Of a DNA stretch of 64,000 nucleotides, positions 22,076 to 31,229 are shown piece by piece. The position numbers were made by a program, and so were the translations under genes. Each line of letters begins with the position of its first letter. The stretch's first letter is position 1. The notes under the pieces are model-generated. The model searched no databases. It had not been told where the DNA came from and saw nothing but the letters and a program-made list of their open reading frames with translations. The DNA comes from Chryseobacterium ureilyticum (GTDB lineage: Bacteria > Bacteroidota > Bacteroidia > Flavobacteriales > Weeksellaceae): contig NZ_FTOL01000005.1 in assembly GCF_900156735.1 (NCBI RefSeq), positions 124,001 to 188,000 of the forward strand, written 5' to 3'.

Positions 22076-22639
22076 ATGAAAATGTTTAAACAAGCAATTT
22101 TGCTAGCTGGAATTTTAACAGCAGGTATAGCAAGCGCACAGGATTCAAAAATGAACAACATGATCAAAGTAGGCGCGAATGTTGGTTTAGCAGTTCCTTC
22201 AGATAACCTTTCAGCTGCCGTTGGTGTAGATGTAGCTTATCAGAACCTTATTACTCCTGGATTTGGATTAGGTATCGCATCAGGATATACTCACTATTTT
22301 GGAAAAGATAACAACGGTTATAAAAATAATGATGTAGGAGTAGTTCCTGTAGCTGCTTTAGTAAGAATTTATCCAAAACAGACAGGTTTCTATTTCGGAA
22401 CTGACTTAGGATATGGTTTCCTTGTAGGAGATAAAACTGTAGCTTCAAACACAAACGTGGAAAGAGCAAACGGAGGTTTCTATATCAAACCGGAGATCGG
22501 ATACCACAACAGAGACTGGAATTTCTTCGTACAATACCAAAAGGTTTTTGTAGGAACTAAAGGAGATTTAGTAGGACAGGACTATAATGTGGGGAATATC
22601 GGAGTAGGATTCGGTTATAATATTCCATTAGGAAAGTAG
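22076..22639 (+). CDS. Outer-membrane beta-barrel protein
   Basis: A 187-aa protein with signal peptide MKMFKQAILLAGILTAGIASAQ and a series of amphipathic strands (MIKVGANVGLAVPSDN, GFYFGTDLGYGFLVG, VGNIGVGFGYNIPLGK) as in small eight-stranded OmpA/PorT-like barrels. It should sit in the outer membrane. No peptidoglycan-binding domain follows. It is monocistronic, bounded by a candidate sigma-54-like promoter and an intrinsic terminator. Specific function unknown. Confidence 0.8.
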   Translation: MKMFKQAILLAGILTAGIASAQDSKMNNMIKVGANVGLAVPSDNLSAAVGVDVAYQNLITPGFGLGIASGYTHYFGKDNNGYKNNDVGVVPVAALVRIYPKQTGFYFGTDLGYGFLVGDKTVASNTNVERANGGFYIKPEIGYHNRDWNFFVQYQKVFVGTKGDLVGQDYNVGNIGVGFGYNIPLGK

Positions 22640-22670
22640 TTAGATTTAATATATAAACAATTATTAACCA

Positions 22671-22702
22671 AAACCTTTTCACGAAAGTGGAAAGGTTTTT
22701 TT
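22671..22702 (+). terminator. Terminator after the beta-barrel gene
   Basis: AAACCTTTTCAC-GAAA-GTGGAAAGGTTT forms a 12-bp stem (one G-U) with a GAAA tetraloop and continues into T7, 31 bp after the stop. Confidence 0.9.
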
Positions 22703-22732
22703 GTTCTGTGCAGGTATTACGAAAACAATTAT

Positions 22733-22740
22733 TATATTTG
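22733..22740 (+). promoter_or_regulatory. -7 box of the glucokinase-like gene
   Basis: TATATTTG matches TAnnTTTG and lies 15 bp before the ATG at 22756; the -33 element is not clear. Confidence 0.5.
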
Positions 22741-22755
22741 GTAAAATTTGAGGTT

Positions 22756-23805
22756 ATGATTCTGAATCCAAAATTTCCGCTTTATTTACCAGGAGTAGAG
22801 AACAGTAATAATGATAATGTTTCTATCATTGGAGCAAGTCTTCGTGAAGATATAACAATCTTAGGCTATTTTGTTTCCGGTAACGGAGGTCTTGAGATAA
22901 AAATTCAAAATACATATTCTACTAAGGAATATGCTTCTTTTAATGATATTCTGAGAAAATTCATTCAGGATAATCAGTTAGAAAATGTAAAACGTTTAGG
23001 AATGGCTGTGCCGGGACCTGTGATTGACGGGAAAAGTAACCCTGCTAGATTAGGCTGGAACCTTGACATTGAAGAATACAAAAGAGATTTCGGTTTTGAA
23101 AAAGTAGAAATGCTGAACGACCTTGAAGCATCTGCTTACGGAATGGCTCTTCTTGAAGACGATGATCTGGATGCTATCTATACAAGTGGTCACCTTGAAA
23201 AAGGAAATGTGGCAATTCTTGCTCCCGGAAATGGACTTGGTGAAGCCGGATATTTCTTTGACGGGAAAAATCTTAGACCATTTGCTACAGAAGGAGGACA
23301 TTCGGAATTTTCACCGAGAACCAATGTAGAAGTGGAGTTCTATCAGTTCCTGAATAATATCTATGGAATTGTAAGTTGGGAAAATGTATTATCAAAATCA
23401 GGATTATTCAATATTTATCGTTTTCTGAGAGATGTAAAAAGACATCCGGAACCTGAGTGGTTGAGCGATCGTCTTGCCAATGGAAATTTTGTTGAAGAAT
23501 TATACAAGGCAGCAGTAGAGGATAATGTATTAATTTGTAGAATAGCTCTGGATACTTTCCTTGAGTTCTTAGCAAGAGAAGCCAATAACCTTACTTTAAA
23601 AGTTAAAGCAACGGGAGGATTACTGATTGCTGGTGATATTCCTCAGATGGTGAGAGAATATATTGACAAAGATAAATTCTATGAAAAATTCAAGATCAGT
23701 GATAAAATGGAGGGAATGCTTAAAAATATTCCTATCTATCTGGTCAAGCAAAATCACACCGCATTAAAAGGTATGGCTCTGTATACAGCCTACTATCAAG
23801 TATAA
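22756..23805 (+). CDS. glk: Glucokinase-family protein
   Basis: A 349-aa cytosolic protein of the bacterial glucokinase family (glucose plus ATP to glucose-6-phosphate). Sugar-side motifs are clear: MAVPGPVIDG, the catalytic-aspartate region VEMLNDLEASAYGM, LAPGNGLGEAG, EGGHSEFSP and the C-terminal ATGGLLIAGDIP. The N-terminal phosphate loop DxGGT normally seen at residue 5-15 is absent: the protein begins MILNPKFPLYLPGVENSN and then IIGASLRED. Activity is therefore uncertain. The ATG chosen fits a -7 box 15 bp upstream; a longer frame reads back through the preceding terminator. Confidence 0.8.
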   Translation: MILNPKFPLYLPGVENSNNDNVSIIGASLREDITILGYFVSGNGGLEIKIQNTYSTKEYASFNDILRKFIQDNQLENVKRLGMAVPGPVIDGKSNPARLGWNLDIEEYKRDFGFEKVEMLNDLEASAYGMALLEDDDLDAIYTSGHLEKGNVAILAPGNGLGEAGYFFDGKNLRPFATEGGHSEFSPRTNVEVEFYQFLNNIYGIVSWENVLSKSGLFNIYRFLRDVKRHPEPEWLSDRLANGNFVEELYKAAVEDNVLICRIALDTFLEFLAREANNLTLKVKATGGLLIAGDIPQMVREYIDKDKFYEKFKISDKMEGMLKNIPIYLVKQNHTALKGMALYTAYYQV

Positions 23806-23811
23806 AATAAA

Positions 23812-23838
23812 AGCTCCGAAGAAATTCGGAGTTTTTTT
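23812..23838 (+). terminator. Terminator after glk
   Basis: CTCCGAA-GAAA-TTCGGAG followed by T7 (832-838) directly after the stop codon. Confidence 0.92.
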
Positions 23839-23911
23839 ATGGGATGATATTATTCATAAAAATAATTGAGATTCTTGATATACATCAATGAAATCTATCA
23901 AATAAGATGGC

Positions 23912-23919
23912 TATCTTTG
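23912..23919 (+). promoter_or_regulatory. -7 box upstream of the first YceI gene
   Basis: TATCTTTG fits TAnnTTTG and is 29 bp before the ATG at 23949; no clear TTG at -33. Confidence 0.45.
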
Positions 23920-23948
23920 TTTAAACTTAATTAAAATAATTCTAAACA

Positions 23949-24515
23949 ATGAAAAAAATATTTTTATTAGCAGTATTAGCTGGTGGTTTAGCTTTCGGAC
24001 AATCCAAAAAAGTAGTAGCATCTGATGTTCACTGGTGGGGATATAAAGTAGCAAAATCTGAAGCAAGTTCTCACGACGGAACTGTGAAGGTAACATCAGG
24101 TGATATGGTAATGAAAGGAAACCAGCTTGTAGGAGGAAGCTTTGTATTGGATATGACTTCTATCAATGCAACTGACGTTACAGGTGATTCTCAACAAAAA
24201 CTGAACGGACACCTTAAGAATGGTGACTTCTTTGAAGTTGAAAAATTCCCGACAGCTACTTTTAAAATTACTTCTGTAAAGAAAAACAACGATAAAATCT
24301 ACAACTCTCTGGTAACTGGAAATCTTACTGTAAAAGGAAAAACCAATGCGGTTTCTTTCCCTGCTAAGATTGCTTACAGCAAAGGAGTAGTAAGTTTAGT
24401 CTCTAATAAGTTCTCTTTTGACAGACAAAAATTTGATGTATCTTACAAGTCTTCTATGCAGGATGTATTTTTAAAAGATGACATCGATATGATTGTAAAG
24501 GTGACTGCTCAATAA
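23949..24515 (+). CDS. YceI-family periplasmic lipid-binding protein
   Basis: A 188-aa protein with signal peptide MKKIFLLAVLAGGLAFG and a YceI lipocalin-like barrel: VHWWGYKVAKSEASSHDGTVKVTSG, FVLDMTSINATDVTGDSQQKL, HLKNGDFFEVEKFPTATFKIT, GNLTVKGKTNAVSFPAKI. YceI proteins bind long isoprenoid-type lipids in the periplasm. It has its own terminator and a close paralogue 78 bp downstream, a tandem duplication. Confidence 0.9.
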   Translation: MKKIFLLAVLAGGLAFGQSKKVVASDVHWWGYKVAKSEASSHDGTVKVTSGDMVMKGNQLVGGSFVLDMTSINATDVTGDSQQKLNGHLKNGDFFEVEKFPTATFKITSVKKNNDKIYNSLVTGNLTVKGKTNAVSFPAKIAYSKGVVSLVSNKFSFDRQKFDVSYKSSMQDVFLKDDIDMIVKVTAQ

Positions 24516-24536
24516 ATTAATCAAAAAAAGATTATT

Positions 24537-24567
24537 AAAAGTGTAGAAGTTCTACACTTTTTTTTAT
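24537..24567 (+). terminator. Terminator between the YceI paralogues
   Basis: AAAAGTGTAG-AAGTT-CTACACTTTT is a 10-bp perfect stem followed by T residues. Confidence 0.9.
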
Positions 24568-24593
24568 TTTTGTTGAATTGTAAATAAAAAAGA

Positions 24594-25223
24594 ATGAAAA
24601 GATTACTATTGTTTGCTATGGTGTGCGCAAGCATATCATTTGTTTCTGCCCAAAAGAAATTTGATAAAGTTTCAAAAGTGACTTCATCAGAAATCAGATG
24701 GTGGGGATATAAGGTTGTAAAAACTGAAGCTTCCTCTCACTCCGGAACGGTAAAGTTAAAGAGTGGAAAATTCAACTTTGATCATACTGTTTTGGTAGAT
24801 GGAGAATTCATTATAGATATGAGAAGTATGATGGCTGGAGATGTTTCTGATGAAGATCAGATTAAATTAACAGATGACCTGAAAAGCTCAAACTTTTTCG
24901 AAGTTAAAAAATTCCCGGTTGCGAAGTTTCATTTGACTAAAATTATTCCTTTAGCAAACAGTGAATACAATTCTACCGTGTATGGAGATCTTACTCTGAA
25001 AGGAGTGAGAAAAACAATCTCTTTCCCGGCAAACGTATATGTTACTCAGTTTACAACAGTCATTGAGTCTGCGAAATTCTCTCTGAACAGAAGAGACTTT
25101 AAAGTATTCTATCAATCTTCATTGAAAGATTATTTCATCAAGAACGAAATGGATATCCAGTTCAAAGTTTCTACTGAAAAAATTGACAATGACAACAGAG
25201 TTCCTGTAAAGAAAAAGAAGTAA
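24594..25223 (+). CDS. YceI-family protein, tandem paralogue
   Basis: A 209-aa protein with signal peptide MKRLLLFAMVCASISFVSAQ and the same YceI barrel as its neighbour (IRWWGYKVVKTEASSHSGTVKL, FIIDMRSMMAGDVSDEDQIKL, LKSSNFFEVKKFPVAKFHLT). It differs by a basic C-terminal tail (NRVPVKKKK). Separate terminators on both sides show it can be expressed alone. The duplication probably allows different lipid ligands or conditions, which is inference. Confidence 0.88.
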   Translation: MKRLLLFAMVCASISFVSAQKKFDKVSKVTSSEIRWWGYKVVKTEASSHSGTVKLKSGKFNFDHTVLVDGEFIIDMRSMMAGDVSDEDQIKLTDDLKSSNFFEVKKFPVAKFHLTKIIPLANSEYNSTVYGDLTLKGVRKTISFPANVYVTQFTTVIESAKFSLNRRDFKVFYQSSLKDYFIKNEMDIQFKVSTEKIDNDNRVPVKKKK

Positions 25224-25245
25224 GATTAAATACTATATTGATAAA

Positions 25246-25277
25246 AAAGAGCGGTTCTTAGGAGCTGCTCTTTTTTT
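25246..25277 (+). terminator. Terminator after the second YceI gene
   Basis: AAAGAGC...GCTCTTT with an inner stem containing G-U pairs, followed by a T7 tract. Confidence 0.85.
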
Positions 25278-25467
25278 GTAATTATATTTTTAAAACTCTG
25301 CGTCGAATTAAAGGTTATAATTTCATGAACGTATTCAATTTTTCATTCTGAAAGAATCTAAACATGTATTTTCTGGTAATTTTTAAATTTTATATTCTAA
25401 GTTTTGGATATCAAATTCTTTTCAACCTAAAATACTTCCTTTTCCTTATTTTTTATAAATTAGTACT

Positions 25468-26157
25468 ATGAAAATTTATGTTGTAAGCGGTCTTGGAGCA
25501 GACTTTAAAGTACTTGAAAGGCTGGAGTTTCCCAAGCACTGCGAATTGATTTTTATAGATTGGCTTATTCCAAAGCAAAATGAGCCTTTTCATGCCTATG
25601 TAGAGAGAATGGCAGAGAAAGTAGATACTTCAGAACCATTCTGTTTAGTAGGATATTCTTTTGGGGGAATAATGGTTCAGGAGATTAACCAATTGAAACC
25701 TGCTGAGAAGGTTGTAATCCTTGGAAGCATAAAATCTGATAAAGAAAAATCCAAATTCATAAAAACAGGGGAAGTCACCAAAATCCCACGCATATTACCG
25801 GTAGGTCTTTTCAATACAAAAGCTGCCAATGTATATGCAATCATCAGAAAACTTTTTGATCCTAAAAACCCCAGGCTGCTTCAGTATTTTAGAGTAAGAG
25901 ATCCTTATTATCTGAAATGGTCTGTAGAAAAGGTCTCGGAATGGAAATTTGATGAAAACCCTAATGTCATCCAGATATTGGGAGATAAGGATATTGTTTT
26001 TCCTATCAAAAATTCAAAACCGGATTATGTAATTAAAGGAGGAACCCATTTATTTCCAGCGACTAAATCTAAGGAAGTTTCCAAAATATTAAATGAAATA
26101 TTTAAAGATTCAGAGAAGGAAATTTCCATTGAAAAGAAAGATACAAGTATAGTCTAG
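25468..26157 (+). CDS. Alpha/beta-hydrolase fold protein
   Basis: A 229-aa protein with the nucleophile elbow in CLVGYSFGGIMVQEI (Ser about residue 68), an oxyanion-side VSGLGADFKVLERL near the N terminus, and likely acid and base residues in QILGDKDIVFP and KGGTHLFP. The C terminus has a charged tail (KEISIEKKDTSIV). It lacks a signal peptide, so a cytosolic esterase or thioesterase is likely, but the substrate cannot be told. It is flanked by intergenic DNA and is probably monocistronic. Confidence 0.8.
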   Translation: MKIYVVSGLGADFKVLERLEFPKHCELIFIDWLIPKQNEPFHAYVERMAEKVDTSEPFCLVGYSFGGIMVQEINQLKPAEKVVILGSIKSDKEKSKFIKTGEVTKIPRILPVGLFNTKAANVYAIIRKLFDPKNPRLLQYFRVRDPYYLKWSVEKVSEWKFDENPNVIQILGDKDIVFPIKNSKPDYVIKGGTHLFPATKSKEVSKILNEIFKDSEKEISIEKKDTSIV

Positions 26158-26242
26158 ATTTTTATTGTTCCTATAGTCGCCAAAATTCTTAAATAATCAT
26201 TAAACCTCTGCCGAATACTGATTTTTATTAGGATTTATCATG

Positions 26243-26250
26243 TATCTTTG
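26243..26250 (+). promoter_or_regulatory. -7 box of sdaA
   Basis: TATCTTTG matches TAnnTTTG, 25 bp before the chosen ATG at 26276. It lies inside the longer reading frame that starts at 26240, which argues for the downstream start. Confidence 0.5.
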
Positions 26251-26275
26251 CTTTGAGGAAAATGAAGAATCATTT

Positions 26276-27694
26276 ATGGAATCAATATCGGTTTTTGAGA
26301 TTATTAAAGTAGGGATAGGTCCGTCCAGTTCGCATACAATGGGACCTTGGAATGCAGCATCTGCATTTATCAGGATTATTAAAAGAGAGAGATCAATAGC
26401 TGAAGTTAAAGAAGTTTTTCTTGAATTTTTTGGTTCACTGGCAAAAACAGGGATTGGGCATGGAACAGACATAGCCGGAATGCTTGGATTGAACGGAGAA
26501 GATTTTAAGACGATCAATACTTCAAAAATTGATGAGAAAATAGACTATATAAAAAGTACTCAAACCATTAATCTTGGAGGTGAGAAGGTGATTCCGTTTA
26601 TATACGGACATCATTTGATCTTAAACATGAAGAAAAACCTTGATTTTCACCCGAACGGGATGATCTTTAGGGCTGTTTTTGAAGATGGAACGGAGCTTGT
26701 TCAGGATTTTTATTCTGTGGGCGGAGGTTTTATCGCAAGCCAGGAGAAAAATTCTATACAAAAACAGTGTGTACGTACTTTGTACCCTTGTCATAAGGCT
26801 TCTGATATTGCTAAATATTGTGAGAAGCTTGGTCTTAAGAAAATTTCAGATCTTATTTTCATCAACGAAGAAAGCTGGAGAACACAGGAGGAGACAAAAC
26901 AGGAAGCACTTTATATCTGGGAACAGATCAAGGAGTGTATTTATAAAGGTGTAAATAAAGAAGGAATTCTTCCGGGAGGATTAAATGTTTCCAGAAGAGC
27001 AGCCGGTATCAACAGAAAGCTGTTGGGTGATAAGATCTATAAAAATAAAGACGAATGGTTCCAGCAGGTAGTAGATGCAGAAGAAAACTTTACCAATATC
27101 AATAAATGGATTGCTTGTTTCGCGTTGGCTGTAAATGAAGAAAATGCAAGCTTCGGAAGAATTATTACAGCTCCTACAAATGGTGCCAGTGGTGTAATTC
27201 CTGCCGTTTTGATGTATTCCCAAGCCTTTACAGAGTCAATCAGTGAGGATGATATTATTCGTTTTCTATTGGTTGCAGGTGAAATAGGAACTTTATTCAA
27301 AAAAAATGCTACAATTTCTGCAGCAATGGGAGGTTGCCAGGCTGAAATCGGAGTGTCATCTGCAATGGCTGCGGCTGGGCTTACAGAAATCTTAGGAGGA
27401 AACGTAGGACAGGTATTGATGGCGGCAGAAATTGCTATGGAACATCATCTTGGGCTAACGTGTGACCCAATCAAAGGACTTGTACAAATTCCTTGTATTG
27501 AAAGAAATACAATGGGAGCAATGAAAGCGATTACAGCAGCGAATATTGCATTAGAAAGTGATCCTGCCAAAGCAAAAGTAACATTGGATGAGGTAATTCA
27601 GACCATGTGGGAAACGGCACAATCTATGAGTGATCGTTTTAAGGAAACTTCAGAAGGAGGATTAGCAATTGCGGTGAACGTTCCTGAATGTTAA
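26276..27694 (+). CDS. sdaA: L-serine ammonia-lyase (single-chain, iron-sulfur)
   Basis: A 472-aa enzyme converting L-serine to pyruvate and ammonia. The N-terminal beta domain has ISVFEIIKVGIGPSSSHTMGP, the family signature. The alpha domain includes APTNGASGVIPAVLMY and AAMGGCQAEIGVSSAMAAAGL, with CDPIKGLVQIPCIERN supplying cluster cysteines. The length fits the fused type. I choose the ATG at MESISVFEI over one 12 codons earlier because the -7 promoter box lies between them. It feeds pyruvate; ald and ilvA elsewhere in the window touch the same pools. Confidence 0.92.
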   Translation: MESISVFEIIKVGIGPSSSHTMGPWNAASAFIRIIKRERSIAEVKEVFLEFFGSLAKTGIGHGTDIAGMLGLNGEDFKTINTSKIDEKIDYIKSTQTINLGGEKVIPFIYGHHLILNMKKNLDFHPNGMIFRAVFEDGTELVQDFYSVGGGFIASQEKNSIQKQCVRTLYPCHKASDIAKYCEKLGLKKISDLIFINEESWRTQEETKQEALYIWEQIKECIYKGVNKEGILPGGLNVSRRAAGINRKLLGDKIYKNKDEWFQQVVDAEENFTNINKWIACFALAVNEENASFGRIITAPTNGASGVIPAVLMYSQAFTESISEDDIIRFLLVAGEIGTLFKKNATISAAMGGCQAEIGVSSAMAAAGLTEILGGNVGQVLMAAEIAMEHHLGLTCDPIKGLVQIPCIERNTMGAMKAITAANIALESDPAKAKVTLDEVIQTMWETAQSMSDRFKETSEGGLAIAVNVPEC

Positions 27695-27711
27695 GAATTA
27701 TTTTAAAATAT

Positions 27712-27750
27712 AAAAAACCTTAGATCTTGTGTCTAAGGTTTTTTGTTTTT
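27712..27750 (+). terminator. Terminator after sdaA
   Basis: AAAAAACCTTAGA / TCTAAGGTTTTTT stem around a 7-nt loop, T-rich afterwards. Confidence 0.9.
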
Positions 27751-27849
27751 ATCGTTTATTATTCTGTAGGAACCTAACTGCTACATATCAAATCTCAGGT
27801 TATATTCCTACGCAATGACAAAAACCGGGGCTATTCAGTTGTTTAAGCT

Positions 27850-29493
27850 CTACTTATTTTTATTAAACAAAAAAGTCTTCCCGCCTTGAGTAAGCTTAAG
27901 CTGATTGTTTTCAAGAATAAAATCAAGCTTTATGCCGGCTTTATCAAATGTAAACTGATCTTTTTCTGTAGCTGTCAGAGGAAATTCAGCTTGATTGGAA
28001 GCCTGAGCATATAACCCTTCCTCTTTGATAAATACCTTTACTCCCAGATCAATATCTTTAGACGAATAATCTCCTACATATTTTTCCAGTTGAGCCACAG
28101 GTATTGTAGCATTGTTAAATACAGGATACGTATAATCTCTGTTGTAGATTAGATTCAGAAGAGCAATGTAAAATCTGTTATGAGCAAAGTTCTGTCCATT
28201 AATGGTAATGGCATAGGATAGCTGGTCATTAGGATCATAACCAAGCGTAGAATGACTTCCCGCAGTATCACCACCATGTCCGTAATAGATAATGTTGTAA
28301 AACGGCATTTTCATGATTCCTGTCCCGAAGAACTTTTCCTCTTTATTGGAAATCATCATGTCAAGGGTTTCTTTTTTTACAAATTTTCCATTGAATAAAG
28401 CATTGATAAAAATATTCAAATCTTTAGGAGTGGAAGTAATATCTCCCAGTCCGATACAATTATGAAAATCAAAGTCTTTAACTTGTGCCCAGCTGTCTTT
28501 TTTAAATTCATATGATTTAAAGATATTCTTAGGATTATCAAGAACAGAGAAAGTATCAGACATAGCGATTTTGTCAAGAATATTTTCTTTTAAAATTACA
28601 TTATAAGGTTGATTATATATTTTTTCCAGAATTCTACTTAATAAAAAGTAAGCAGAATTGGAATATCTTGTCTTTTGTCCCGGTTGAAAGCTTACTCCAT
28701 TTTTTTTAATGGTATCGATAATGGCTCTATCTCCCACAGGTTTGTCGAATAACCAGTTATTGTCACCAGGTTTTCCTACATAATCAGTCAAACCACTGGT
28801 ATGATTCAACATATTTTTTATGGTGATTTTTTTAGCATTAGGAATTTCGGGATAAAATTTTGAAAGTGGATCAGACAGATTGAGTTTTCCTTTTTCAACT
28901 AGTTGAAGAAGCATAACTGCTGTGATCATTTTACTGATGGAACCTATCTGGTATCCTGTGTTTTGATCATAGGTAACATTCGCGGGTAAAAGTTTTTGTC
29001 CAAAATCTCTTTTGTAAACCTCTGTTCCATTTCTGAAAATAGATATACTTCCGATTTCCTGGTTGTTTTGAACCATATAATTTAAAAAATCATCGATCTT
29101 TTGAGTGTTAATAGCTTTTCCGTTGAGATAAGGAATGTTATCCTCTTCAGACTTGATTTCTCTGTAAAGATTTAATTTTAATTTCTGTCCATTTTGAATA
29201 AAATCACCTTCAAAATGATCAGTTTTGTAAACTCCTTTATAACCTGCATTGATACTTCCTATTTCAAAAGTAAGTTCATTGTTGTTGAAATCTGTTTTAT
29301 CTACAGGAAATTCCTGAGAACTTTGCTGTGGGCTAGCTAATGTTGAAGTATAACCTTTCGCTTTTTTTGTTATTGTAATCACGAGAGGAAGTTTTGCAGA
29401 TTGAGTATCCAATTTCCCGTTCCAGGTTCCTTCAATTTGGGCGTAACAAAACTGTGCCAGGAAGACTAGCACCAATAATAATTTGATTTTCAT
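27850..29493 (-). CDS. Serine hydrolase, beta-lactamase/esterase family
   Basis: A 547-aa exported protein (signal peptide MKIKLLLVLVFLAQFCYAQ). The N-terminal 110 residues form a small lipocalin-like domain. Then comes a class C/penicillin-binding-type domain with the catalytic GSISKMITAVML (SxxK), YSNSAYFLLSRIL (YxN) and YGHGGDTAG in the KTG position. The C-terminal 90 residues form a beta domain (VAQLEKYVGDYSSKDID). Such proteins act as esterases or D-aminopeptidases in the periplasm. It is last in a three-gene unit with the membrane protein and zinc-ribbon gene. Confidence 0.88.
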   Translation of the reverse strand: MKIKLLLVLVFLAQFCYAQIEGTWNGKLDTQSAKLPLVITITKKAKGYTSTLASPQQSSQEFPVDKTDFNNNELTFEIGSINAGYKGVYKTDHFEGDFIQNGQKLKLNLYREIKSEEDNIPYLNGKAINTQKIDDFLNYMVQNNQEIGSISIFRNGTEVYKRDFGQKLLPANVTYDQNTGYQIGSISKMITAVMLLQLVEKGKLNLSDPLSKFYPEIPNAKKITIKNMLNHTSGLTDYVGKPGDNNWLFDKPVGDRAIIDTIKKNGVSFQPGQKTRYSNSAYFLLSRILEKIYNQPYNVILKENILDKIAMSDTFSVLDNPKNIFKSYEFKKDSWAQVKDFDFHNCIGLGDITSTPKDLNIFINALFNGKFVKKETLDMMISNKEEKFFGTGIMKMPFYNIIYYGHGGDTAGSHSTLGYDPNDQLSYAITINGQNFAHNRFYIALLNLIYNRDYTYPVFNNATIPVAQLEKYVGDYSSKDIDLGVKVFIKEEGLYAQASNQAEFPLTATEKDQFTFDKAGIKLDFILENNQLKLTQGGKTFLFNKNK

Positions 29494-29498
29494 GGTAT

Positions 29499-30080
29499 TT
29501 AAATAATTTGATTAATTGTAAGCTGACAAACTAAAGCACTAATCAGCGATACGATGCAGAAGAGTACAATATGTTGCCATTTTTTGATATTTGTTGCTGT
29601 TTTGAATCCATTGTAATAGAGAGTCATACTGTAGATGAGCGTAGTAATCGTAACAAGAGTCAGAGTGATCATGATCAGGAAATCTAAAAAAGGGAAAGTA
29701 CCTGTGGGATTAGACTGATATTGTATGACATTTTTTCCTGCCTGCTTTAAAAATGGTATTTTTCCGATACCCTGGATAATAATCAAAAAGAGTTGGGATA
29801 TTAAAACGGTGTTGATAATATCGATGATTCTGGTTTTTCTGTTGAGAATTTTTCCCAATACACAAAGAATTCCAATAGCTACTGCAAAGCTCAATAGAGT
29901 AGGAAGTGCTATATTTCTGAGAGTTGCATTTTCAATATTACTGATCCTGTAAATACTTGTAAAAGTAGTATTCGTCCAATAACCCATGATTATGGAAAGA
30001 ATAATGGTTATAAGTCCAGTGAATAGAAGTAGTTTTTCGTTAAACCTTTCAAATGGATTAAAAATTGTTTTCCAGTTCAT
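29499..30080 (-). CDS. Five-to-six-span membrane protein (YIP1-like)
   Basis: A 193-aa polytopic inner-membrane protein starting MNWKTIFNPFERFNEK, which resembles the amphipathic start of YIP1-family proteins. Hydrophobic segments run at about residues 17-35, 57-75, 90-107, 130-150 and 170-190. It has no catalytic motif. It lies 5 bp from the serine hydrolase and 10 bp from the DUF2089 gene, so all three form an operon, but no shared function is known. Confidence 0.65.
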   Translation of the reverse strand: MNWKTIFNPFERFNEKLLLFTGLITIILSIIMGYWTNTTFTSIYRISNIENATLRNIALPTLLSFAVAIGILCVLGKILNRKTRIIDIINTVLISQLFLIIIQGIGKIPFLKQAGKNVIQYQSNPTGTFPFLDFLIMITLTLVTITTLIYSMTLYYNGFKTATNIKKWQHIVLFCIVSLISALVCQLTINQII

Positions 30081-30090
30081 ATATTTTGTT

Positions 30091-30363
30091 TTACAGGTTA
30101 TTTTTCAGTTGTTCTACTTTTGTAATCAAGTCATCCATCTTATTTCTCATGGTAGGATAAGATAAACCCGCCTGTTTCGCCATTTCTTTGATGCTTCCGC
30201 TGGAAAGAAAAAAATTAAGGACAAAATCCTGCTCATCACGATTAAGTTTAAGGAGTACGGGAAGCTCATAATCTCCGCTTACCTCAGTTTTGCAGCTGGG
30301 GCATTTCATTTGACTAACATTAAGAGTATGGTCACAACTTGGGCAGATTATTGGTAACTTCAT
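30091..30363 (-). CDS. DUF2089-type zinc-ribbon/HTH protein
   Basis: A 90-aa protein with two CxxC knuckles (ICPSCDHTL and KCPSCKTE) followed by an HTH-like helical region (LSSGSIKEMAKQAGLSYPTMRNKMDDLI). This is the DUF2089 layout. It is likely a small regulator, with zinc bound by four cysteines. As the first gene of the operon with the membrane protein and serine hydrolase, it may regulate them. Confidence 0.8.
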   Translation of the reverse strand: MKLPIICPSCDHTLNVSQMKCPSCKTEVSGDYELPVLLKLNRDEQDFVLNFFLSSGSIKEMAKQAGLSYPTMRNKMDDLITKVEQLKNNL

Positions 30364-30488
30364 TGAATTTATTTTTTACGAAAGTAATATTTTTTTTAAT
30401 AAAGTTAAAATTTATTTTAATTTTATTAAAATTTTATTTTTGATGAATATGATTTTTAAACCTGAAAGTAGAAAAAAATGAACAGCTA

Positions 30489-30519
30489 TTTGTTCTTTAT
30501 CTAAAAACAAATACTTTTG
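30489..30519 (+). promoter_or_regulatory. Bacteroidetes-type promoter of the 221-aa gene
   Basis: TTTG (30489-30492), 19 nt, TACTTTTG (30512-30519): an exact match to TTTG-N19-TAnnTTTG, 16 bp before the ATG. Confidence 0.75.
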
Positions 30520-30535
30520 CCAAAAACTAATAAAC

Positions 30536-31201
30536 ATGAGAAAAGCTTTTATGCTGCTTTTTGCCTTGGCTTCATTTGCCGCATATTCACAAATCAGTAT
30601 TCCTGAATCTTCTGAAAAAGGAATTATTATTACCCAAACTAATCAAACAATCCATTATAAGAAGTTGTCTTATACTAAAGGAAAAGTAACTTATATCAAT
30701 ACGCAAAATGGGGAAGAGGAATTTCTGTACGATAATTCTGTGAAAGGAATTCAGGAGGAAGGAAAGATAGCAGTTGGAACTATGTCTTCAGAAAGTCTTA
30801 CTGAAACGGTAAAAAATCAAGACACTAAACTGACTGTTAAAAAAGACATCAAAAATTATCTAATTCAGAAGAAAGATCCACAATATATGAAAGGGCGTAC
30901 TCTTAATAATATTGGAACTGGTTTAGTAGTGGGAGGTGCAGCATGCTTTGTAATTGGAGGACTTTCAAATGTTTCCAAAGCTAATGATAACAGTGTGAAA
31001 AATGGTGATTCAAAAGGATCTCCGATTCCACTTATTATAGGATTGATTGGGGCAGGTACCGGTGTTGTATTTAAATTGGTAGGACATTCACAGATGAAAG
31101 AAGCAATGAATAACTACAGTACAGCTGATATAAAGAGATTTAAGCCAGACTATTATGTTCTTAATGATAGAAATGGAGTAGGGCTGATGATGAAGTTTTA
31201 A
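30536..31201 (+). CDS. Exported protein with C-terminal glycine-rich membrane segments
   Basis: A 221-aa protein with signal peptide MRKAFMLLFALASFAAYSQ, a central beta-like region (TNQTIHYKKLSYTKGKVTYI) and two glycine-rich hydrophobic stretches (NNIGTGLVVGGAACFVIGG and IPLIIGLIGAGTGVVFKLVG) near the C terminus. I do not recognise the family. It has its own promoter and terminator, so it is a single-gene unit. A membrane-associated envelope protein is the most that can be said. Confidence 0.75.
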   Translation: MRKAFMLLFALASFAAYSQISIPESSEKGIIITQTNQTIHYKKLSYTKGKVTYINTQNGEEEFLYDNSVKGIQEEGKIAVGTMSSESLTETVKNQDTKLTVKKDIKNYLIQKKDPQYMKGRTLNNIGTGLVVGGAACFVIGGLSNVSKANDNSVKNGDSKGSPIPLIIGLIGAGTGVVFKLVGHSQMKEAMNNYSTADIKRFKPDYYVLNDRNGVGLMMKF

Positions 31202-31229
31202 AATTGATTTTATTATTCTGATCATTATA

